Assembly: GCA_022497155.1 (NCBI GenBank)
Contig: MU385757.1
Coordinates: 310,001-374,000, forward strand
Reading direction: 5' to 3'
Source of the DNA: Whalleya microplaca
Taxonomy: Eukaryota > Ascomycota > Sordariomycetes > Xylariales > Xylariaceae
DNA length: 64,000 bases
Shown: one piece after another, positions 55,641 to 64,000 of the stretch
How positions within the stretch are numbered: position 1 is the stretch's first letter
Layout of the letters: the number at the start of each line of letters is the position of its first letter
Position numbers and translations under genes: made by a program
The notes under the pieces: model-generated
Told to the model about the DNA's origin: nothing
Database searches by the model: none
What the model saw: the letters and a program-made list of their open reading frames with translations, nothing else

Positions 55641-56604
55641 GTCTTATTAAACGACTAATTTTTAAAATATAACCCTATAGGAAAAGCTGTTAAAGGAGGA
55701 GGCCTAAACTATAATAAATATTATTAAGGAGTATTATAATACTGCTAGAAAGTTTATGGCTATTAGCCAGTAATATATAGTTAATTAGGTAAATAAATAT
55801 TATTGCAAGCTAGATTTCGATATCGGGAGTCGAGTATTTATTATTAAAAAATCCTAGTTTATAAACCGCTTAAGTAATAAACTAAATTATCTTTTTATAT
55901 AATTATATTACTGCATATTAAAGAAAGTTGGCTATTTATACCGATTGGAGGTTCCGAACGGATAAAGGGACATTGACGTATTCTTAGCCGACCGATTGCG
56001 ACGGTACTTAGATAACCCTCTGTTAAAGCAGTCTTCCGAAAACCCTAAGGATAAAGTAATTAATCTAACGTTATAAGAAGAGGAATGGGAAATAGAAAAA
56101 ATAATTATATTACAAATATATTATAAGCGATTATAATATTAAATGTAATAATGTAAATAAGATCCCGACTTTATGTAATATAATATTAAATTTTTTAAGA
56201 ACTTCCTGTTTAAGTTACGGAATTATTATACCGAATATCTTAACGTTACGGGTTTTTTCTTATATTTAGGGGTATAGGAAAGAGTAATTGTAATAAATAC
56301 TTTCGATTTTTTATATAACGATAATAATATACCGGCTATAACGTAAGTTATAAAAAAGCGTAAAGAAAAAAAACAGTTAAGGAAAACGTAAATATAAGTA
56401 GTATTAGTAAATTAAATTATAATAATTATATGAAATACGGTTGCTATATTCCGGATTGAGGGCTTAATTATGTAATGGTTTAACGTAAATCCGAAGGCAT
56501 TTTTTTTTTGCTTAGAAAGCGATTGATGTGGGTTCGAGCCTGGCTATTAGTAGCTTAATTTTTTGTCGAAATTTGCGGACAAATTTTTTCTGACGGGGGG
56601 GTAA

Positions 56605-56842
56605 TGTTACGGCCGAATTAAAACTAGTTAAGATTAGGATTAAAATTAGGATTAAGTAGGGTATGTAAACGCTATAATTACCTGGATAATTAAGCTACCC
56701 TACCTTATATATATAGTGATTTTTAACAGGCCTTATTAGGCTTGCTTTTTCTTTTCCTTTTTTTCCTTATATTAATAATTTTATTAGTAATATAGCTAGA
56801 TCTTAAGCCCTGTCTTTCGTAAAAGGCGTATACCCCGTAACA
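56605..56842 (+). repeat. 3' LTR of the nested gypsy element
   Basis: 238 bases, starts TGTTACGGCC, ends CCCCGTAACA, directly after a G-rich polypurine tract. It keeps the terminal CA that the left copy has lost to TA. Confidence 0.92.
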
Positions 56843-58527
56843 TATAAGCCCTAAAGAAGCTTTCCGAGCCTACCGATAAAAAAGTGATAAAAAGTTTTAA
56901 AAATTAAGCAAAAGTTTATAGCGTTATTATTACTAATTAAAATAATAATTACGGGCGTTATAACGTAATCTAAAATTAAGTACTTAAAATAGTTAATTTT
57001 AATTTAAGAGTTTTAGTAATAATTATAAGCTTTTAAAAAAAAGTAATTACGGTTTAAAATATTATTAAAGCTTTAAAAAGCTTTTTAGCACTTTCGATAG
57101 CGAGTATTCGAATTATAATATTAGAAACTTATCGATAAGTATTAGTTAGGGCTAAAAAAAGCTTAATTAAGTCTAATAAATAGTACGCGGAATGGCATTA
57201 AGCTTTTATAAACGCTTAAGTTTATAAATTTTTTAAAGTTAACGGAATACTAGCGGTTAAAAATTTCCTTAATATAATAGGAGCTTATTTAGCCTTTAAT
57301 TAGGTAATAAAAAAGCTTAGTAATATAATTAAAGACGATTATTTAAGGAATCGACTAATTATATTAGTTTAATATAGAGATTAATTCGGAGTTTTATTAT
57401 ATAAAAATTAGCTAAGGGCTCGAAATAAAGCTTTAGGCTTTTTTATTACGTTCGGAAAATAGCTTAGTAATTTAAACCTTAGATAAGAATTTACTGACAG
57501 TAGATTTTTAAGTAAGCTTAATAGTAATTCCGGAACTTGGAATAGGTAATTATGCCTTTATTTATTAGCTAAAAAGCGTTTATATTATTAGATATTTAAA
57601 TTATACGTAATTTTATAATATATTATTATTAGAAAAAGCGATAGAATTATTAATATTCCGAAAAAGTCTTATATAACCGAAATTAAGAAGCGCTTTAAGT
57701 TTTTTAGGTAAAAAAACCTGGCAGATAAAATTTATTTTTAAAGATAGCAAATAAAATAAGGCTTACGAAATAGGAGTAATCGAAAAGGTTAGAAATTTAA
57801 AGAAGGATTTTAAAATTTAATAGTTTTTAACCGTTTTATGGAAATAGTAATCGATTTTATTAAGGATTTTAAGCTTAGAGGATTACCGGGTTTTTATATT
57901 ATAATAGAATTCGAAAAATACCTATTCTCGGAATATATTATTATCGATAACTGTAGAGCTTTTTATTTAGTTAATAGCGCGGTATTAATAATTTTAGGGA
58001 GCTTTTAATTTGTTTAAAATAATAAAGTAATAGAAATAGGCATTTCGAGTTTCCCTATTACTAGATGAGGTAAGAGGATTTTTCTTAAGATTTTTTAAAT
58101 TAAGGGAGAAAGAAAGTCTTAAGATCTTAAACTTATTAACGTAATATTTATTAAGGGATTTTATATAAACATTATTTCGGAAGCTTATTTAAAAAATATA
58201 AGGATTTAATATTACGGACTCGATTATTTATTATAATATAGTATTATAAATTATAATATTATATTTAAAAAGCTTTTTCGAAAATATAACTTAGTTTTTA
58301 TTAAATATAATAAGCTTTTTTTATATTATAACGAGCTTATAATAATTAATGTTATTTTATTTAAAAAGATTAAATAAAGTATAGTAAAAATATTAGCTTT
58401 TTTTATAATAAAGAGAAATAAGCTGTAGAAATTTTTTAGGGATTTCGCGCGCCCGAAAAAGGATTTTAAAGCTTTATAGTATATTCGGTTAGGTTATTTA
58501 AAACTAATAATATTGTTATAGGGCTAG
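56843..58527 (+). mobile_element. Ty1/copia relic, right part (gag, protease, pre-integrase)
   Basis: Continues the gag of 49129-49720 (YKALKKLSEPTDKKV at the junction). Later one frame shows a copia protease block (IIIDNCRAFYLVN), then NVIFIKGFYINIISEAYLKN and, at the very end, LWHIRLGHLK, the pre-integrase HRRLGH-type motif. The sequence breaks off at 58527, where another LTR-like start begins, so the copia element was split by a second insertion. Many stops and AT-rich composition; no intact frame. Confidence 0.82.
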
Positions 58528-61500
58528 TGTGCCGTGGCACATATATATCGCTTGTCTTTTTTTTTTTTTCTTTTTTTTTTAGATAAAACACATATAGTTT
58601 AAACAGCCTTGTCGCCGACAATAGACACATCTCTCCTTTCGATTAATCGCCGTTATAAGTGACTCTTTTATTTTATTACTTTGATTACCTCCGATCAGCT
58701 AAAGTTATAAAGTAGCACCTCCTTTACCCTAATACCCTGTCCCAAGACATTTAGCTCCCCCGGATAGGCTTTAATTTTTTCGCCTTTTTAATTAATTAAG
58801 AAGAATAGTCTAAATAAAGGCAGCAGTAAGATAGGACTAAAAGAGAAAGATTTTAATAAAACCCCTAAAACTATTAAACTAACCGAACTTATAAAAAAAA
58901 GCACTAACTAAAAAAAAGAACTAACAGTAAATAATTATTTAAAATAAAAAAGTAATGCTAAAAATAAATAAATTAATAAAAAAACTTATAAAAGATTTAT
59001 AATATATATTAATAAGTTAGTAATATAAAAATATAAAGATATAAAAAATATAAAATATAAAAAATATAAAAATATAGTAATATAAAAATATAAAAAAGTA
59101 TAAGTTTTAATAAAATAAATTAAATACGAAAAAATTAGCAATATAAAAGATTAGGAAAAATTAAAAAATCATAAAGTATATAATAAATAATGTATAAAAA
59201 TATACTACAGTTTAGATTTATAAAATAAACTAAAGTAAAATTTAAGTAACGAGAATAATATCCGAGCTTTTAATTAGCTTATAGGTAATTTTATTACGCG
59301 ATTAATTAATTAATATAATATAATAGCCAGGTTAACAACTTATTATCGAAATTTTTTTTAAAAGTTTCCTAACTTTTAAGGCTATTATTAGCGTCCTAAA
59401 GAATAATTATAATTTTATATCTAAAATATTATAGAATTACAACTTAACGCAATTAAAAAAAATAAAATATATTCCCCTAAAATTAAGTATAACTAAAAAA
59501 TTAAAATAGCTATATAATAAGATATCTTAAATTATACTAAATATAATTAAAAAGGGATTCCTCTAGCTAACCGATAATTAAGGGATTATTAATTTTATTA
59601 CTAATTAAAGGCACTATTAAAATAAGAAAGACTCGGCATTATATAATTAGAATATTTAATTAAAAATAACTAACTAAAAGACTTTATTTCTTAATATAAC
59701 AAAAAACGTATAAATCGATAAAAAGCCTATAAATTAAAATATAGCTTCCGATTAAAAGCAATTTATTATAACCGGAAAAACTAGGTTTATAATAACGGCT
59801 ATATTACTAAATTTTCGAAACTATTTATAGCTTTTATTTAATAAAAATAATATTATAAATTAAATCGAAAATATAATATATATATTCGATAGATACAGCT
59901 TAAAAAATGATATTAAAATTAAGGAAATGCCGTATTAAACAGATAATTAAATTAATAAGCGACGGATCGAAACTTTACTGGAAGGTATTATTATTTAAAA
60001 AAAAGTAAAAGCAATTTTAAAGCGATATTTTAAAATTAGTAACCTAAAGTAAATAAAGACTTTTATAAAACGGTTAAAAAACCTAAAAGGAAATAATAAA
60101 CTATTTGGACCGATAGAAATTTATTATTATATTTTAGATTATTCGGTTTGGGTAAAAAATATCCGGAAATAAGGGAAAATTAAAAAATAAAACGCTATTT
60201 TTATTAGTAATTTATAACAGAAAATCGATTAGAAAGTTATTAAGCGGATTATATAGTTTTATTCGAAATTATATAACGAATTTTTCGAACTGGATTATAA
60301 AAAAGCTTAAAACGTTATATATATATAAGCGGATATTATAGTCGGCCTAATAAACTATAATAGCTATAATATCTAACAGGTTTCGCCCGATCGACCGCAT
60401 AAAAATAAATCGGTTAATTATTAACGTTTGGTTTAGTTCCGCTTATTATTAATAAGCTTAAAATAGCCTAAGGTTATTTTAAAAAAAAAGACTTTATTTT
60501 TTTAGCTAAACGAAATAAAAGACTTAATTAAGTTTATAAAATAAATATCTATTACATAATTTAAAACTAACGAAAATTTTATTACATTTATAAAGAAATT
60601 TTAATTAATACTACCGAAATTAAAATATTACGCCTTATAAAAAAAAACTTTTACCTAATAAAATATTTAAAGACATAAAGTAAGAAATATATCTTTTAAT
60701 ATTGATTACGCCAAGCCTTTAAATAGAAGAGGAGAATATAAAAGGTATAATAGCCGATAAGATTAAAATAGCCGATATATATTACAACCGATATTATTTT
60801 AAGGGTATAATTAAAATACTTATTTTTTTTACGGAAAATTAGGCTATTTTTTTATTACTTACTCCTTAATAGCGTCGTTAAGCCGTAATAATATAATACG
60901 ATATAATAATTAATTTAAGGGATATTTTATTGGAGGTTTTTAAGCTGCTCCTAAAATTAAGAATATTTTATTTTTTGGGCATATAATTACTGAAGGCAAA
61001 ATAAATAAAGAAGGTATTATTTAAACCTGCCTACAATTTTTATATAAAATAAAGGTATGCGGTATTTAAATTCGGAAATTGGTTTATTATTACTTTTATA
61101 AATATAATAAGATCGAAAAAGATATAAAGTTTAAATAAAACTATAATTTTATTCGATTAACGGCTAATTTATAAAATCGTAACCCAGAAACGACATTAGT
61201 TATAGATTTAAAAGTTAATAATATTAAAATAAAAGGCCTAAAAAATAATATTTTTTACGAATTTATAAATTTATAAGATTATTTTTAGAAGGAACTAATT
61301 ATTAATAAAAGCGGGAATCTTATATATAAAGTAGTAATTAAGCCGTTTTAATATTAAAAAAGTATAAAAATATAAACGGCAGTATATCCGTAAAAAAGAC
61401 AATCGATAAAGTATTATTAAAACTAAACCTTTTATTTTTAATAGTTCTAAAAACGCCGAAATAAACCTAAACTAATATACTAAAGAATATTATACCTAAT

Positions 61501-64000
61501 TAATTAGCTTTAACTTTAATTTCGGAATACTAGAAAAAAAGGATTTTTAAAAATGCAGCGAAAAAATTTAAAGTTTTATAAGATAATTTAATTAAATATT
61601 ATACGGGATTTAGTAAAATATTACTTTAATACCTATTCAATAAAGCGGATAAAATAGGTCGAAAGTCTTATAAAATAATTTATATCCTTTTAGCCGAAAT
61701 AATTAATTAGTAGCAATAAAAATAGCAATCTTAATTTAATCCTATATTAAATATATTATAGCTAATTTTTATGCCTAATAAATCTTAAAATAGCTTTATA
61801 AATATATTAATTAATAATATTTTTATAATACCCGGTAACGCTGCCTAAATTATTATAATATTTCTGCCGGTATTTATCCGGAATATTAAAATATATATCC
61901 GATTATTGCCCCAATTAATTATAAAAATTAGCTTTAAAAAATATAAAAACTTAATTATTACAGTTATTAATACGGGTATTTAATTAAATATTATTATATA
62001 ATTATATATTTTTAAATATTAAATATTTATATAAAAAATTAAAATTACGTAATCCGGCTTTAATATATTAGTAAATAATAAAACTAGAAACTTTAACCTA
62101 ATTAAAAAACCTATATAATTAACAAGCTATAATTTGCCGTTACCGATTTATATAGTTAGAAATTCTAAAGCTACATTTCCCTTATTTCTTAGCCTTAATT
62201 TTATTTTTTAATCGCGTATAATAATTTACTCTAAAAAAGGCTTATTAATAGTTTCGATATTTTTCGGAAAAGTTAAAATTATAATACCCTTTATATATAA
62301 TAAACTAGCTAAGCAAACTTTAACTAACGTCGTTAATTTTTTAAAAAACTAATAACTGCCGATATTAAAGGCTAAATCGATAGTAAATAAAAGCCTTAAA
62401 ATATTACGGCAATAATAAATTTAGTAAAGTTTGGAAATATAGTTTAAAATAACTTAAGTTTAAAATAAGTTAATAAATAAATAAAAATTATTATTAATAA
62501 AATATTTTAAGATAGTAATTAAATATAAGCCTCGCTATTTAATAATTATTTATTAGGCTTATTATAAAAGACTATTAGAAAGAAATTTAAATAAGTAATG
62601 CGGTATATAATATTATATTATAAAAAAATATTACAAAAAAACGAAATTAAGCTATATATAATATATAAACTAAAAATACAAAAAGTTTACCTAATCGATA
62701 ATACCGAATCGAATAGTATAGTTTCTTTAAGGTCGATTAATTAAAAATAAGCAATATTATAAAATATAAAGCCGAATTTCGAACCTTAAAATATATCTAA
62801 AATAAATAAAAAATATAAAAGTATTATTCCGCGTTTCGCTTCCGCGCCGCAAAATATTAGATTAATAAAAAAACGCCTAAATATTATTAAAATAAAGCTA
62901 TTAAATATAAAGTTTATAAATTAAAAGAAAGCAATACTAATTAAGATTTTTTATCGATAAAAAATAACATTAGCTTAAGACTTTATAAAAATCAGCCGAA
63001 TTAAAAAAAAAGTATTTCCTTTATATAAGATTAAAATAATATTATATAATATATAATAAGCCAGATTAATTCCTATTTTAGCGCTACTAAAAATATAGGT
63101 TTTAGATATTTTACAAAGTCGGTTTAAAAATAAAATATTAAAAAAATTTTATACTTTATACCGTAACGCCTAATTTATAGTTAAAAAAAAATAAAAGCTT
63201 TTGGTTAATTAATTCGGCTATAAAATTAAACGCTATATAAATATAAAACGCCTTTTTTCCGAACAATTATAACAAATTTACGGAAGAATTTATTATATAG
63301 GTAATAATTTTTATAATAGATTTTTTTTTAAAATATAATTAAATATTATTATTTATATTTAACAAAAATTATATTATATTTTCGACGCCAATCGGGTTTT
63401 TCCGGATAACAACTTTACTATAAGGAGGAACTAATTCGGTAACATAATTTTTACGTATTATTACCCGGATTTTATTCGACTTTATACCTAATAAATGCGA
63501 GCCATTTTTTAATAATATTAGTATTAAAAGGCTAAAAATAAAATATAATAATTAAAAAATCGCACTAAAAATAAAACGATTTATTTATAAATATTTAAAG
63601 AATATTAATAATATTTTACTTAATTTTAAACTAACGGAAGCTATAATTAGTACGGAAAAAAGCGATTGGTATAAAAACGCTACTATTATTATCGGCTATT
63701 TATACGGTATTAATAGTCGTTCTTTTAATTAAACTAAGGTTATTAAAATTACGGAATAGGTATTTTATAGTAATGTTTTTAAAATACGGGCATTTTTAAA
63801 AGTTATAATTTATTATTATATATAAATCGTATATTATACGTTAATTATTTTATTACTAATAAAACTTTTCCGGAAAAACGCAAATTAAAAATAGGAAATA
63901 AAGTAATAGTAAGTTATAAATAAATTTAAAATAATATTAATTAATATATCTTATTTAATTACACTCGATTATATAAACGGATATATTATTTAGCTTAAAA
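58528..64000 (+). mobile_element. Second Ty3/gypsy-type element, open at the window end
   Basis: Starts TGTGCCGTGGCACA (58528-58541), a perfect inverted repeat around GT that fits an LTR start, next to the interrupted copia pre-integrase frame. Interior DNA is extremely AT-rich with poly-A/T and ATATAAAA runs (59,020-59,100). Near the end of the window (63,350-63,900) a clear reverse transcriptase frame appears (TPIGFFRITTLL; EPFFNNISI; KIALKIKRFIYKYLKNI; EKSDWYKNA; IIGYLYG; IIYYYI). The order of blocks matches fungal gypsy RT of another subfamily than the element at 49721. The LTR end, gag and protease could not be placed, and the 3' part lies outside. Confidence 0.8.
63350..63900 (+). pseudogene. 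Gypsy reverse transcriptase remnant with FNN in place of xDD
   Basis: Codons at 63508-63516 read F-N-N where active enzymes have x-D-D, so both catalytic aspartates are changed. Flanking blocks (FRITTLL before; YNN, FIYKYLKNINNILL and KSDWYKN after) fix the alignment. The frame contains further stops. Confidence 0.85.

Larger units (their letters stand above)
49721..56842 (+). mobile_element. Ty3/gypsy retrotransposon inserted in the copia relic, RIP-like decay
   Basis: 7,122 bp with 238-bp LTRs at both ends (TGTTAC...GTAAYA). Flanks are TATAG (49716-49720) and TATAA (56843-56847), a 5-bp target duplication with one G-to-A change. Order on the plus strand: gag from an ATG at 50076, zinc-knuckle relic at 51739-51780, reverse transcriptase about 53,450-53,800, RNase H about 54,220-54,580, integrase with HHCC and rve core about 54,990-55,640, a polypurine tract (GACGGGGGGGTAA, about 56592) and the 3' LTR. 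Integrase after RT gives Ty3/gypsy. Every domain contains stops. The differences seen between the LTR copies are transitions. Confidence 0.93.

Noticed and set aside
56515..56560. A tRNA gene
   Set aside because: B-box-like sequence only; no acceptor or anticodon arms can be folded from the neighbouring DNA.

Overview
This window is a piece of a filamentous ascomycete genome, most likely a Sordariomycete. The evidence is short GT-AG introns with CTGAC/CTAAC branch sites, fungal families (Spg1/Tem1 GTPase, fungal rhodopsin-like membrane protein, UstYa-like DUF3328 protein, small OPT transporter), palindromic TACCTAGGTA motifs between genes, and very AT-rich retrotransposon relics that look like products of repeat-induced point mutation (RIP). 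Species cannot be named from the sequence. Exon boundaries were worked out by hand from splice signals and frame; nearly all multi-exon genes close into one frame with a whole number of codons.

Layout. 0.4-7 kb: an accessory group with a small secreted protein, a full-length cytochrome P450 (-), a seven-helix rhodopsin-like membrane protein (-) and a UstYa-like protein with two HxxHC motifs (+). P450 plus UstYa-like pairs are typical of fungal secondary-metabolite and RiPP (dikaritin) loci, but no precursor peptide or second UstY gene is visible. 8-15 kb: two lineage-specific charged proteins flank a four-exon oligopeptide transporter (OPT). 16.9-26.4 kb: a conserved block with CAND1/TIP120 (cullin exchange factor), a mitochondrial-type small membrane protein with a D/E/K-rich tail, and the septation GTPase Spg1/Tem1. 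A degenerate tandem repeat of about 200 bp lies behind CAND1.

27.6-35.1 kb: one complete but dead Ty3/gypsy element on the minus strand (191-bp LTRs, candidate 5-bp target duplication). 36-49 kb: an island between two repeat blocks with the glycine cleavage H protein and porphobilinogen deaminase (tail to tail), then a run of secreted or fungus-specific genes (cysteine-rich secreted protein, MRJP/yellow-type propeller, another secreted protein, a cysteine-rich intracellular protein) and a multi-pass membrane protein whose 3' end stops at a repeat boundary.

49.1-64 kb: a nested transposon block. A Ty1/copia relic, apparently inserted in the 3' part of the membrane-protein gene, was itself split by a 7,122-bp gypsy element (238-bp LTRs, target duplication TATAG/TATAA) and by a second, different gypsy element that starts at 58,528 and runs out of the window. 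All three gypsy reverse transcriptases have lost catalytic aspartates through G-to-A changes, and one gag zinc knuckle has all four metal ligands changed to tyrosine. These are direct marks of RIP-type mutation.

No CRISPR array, rRNA or convincing tRNA gene was seen.
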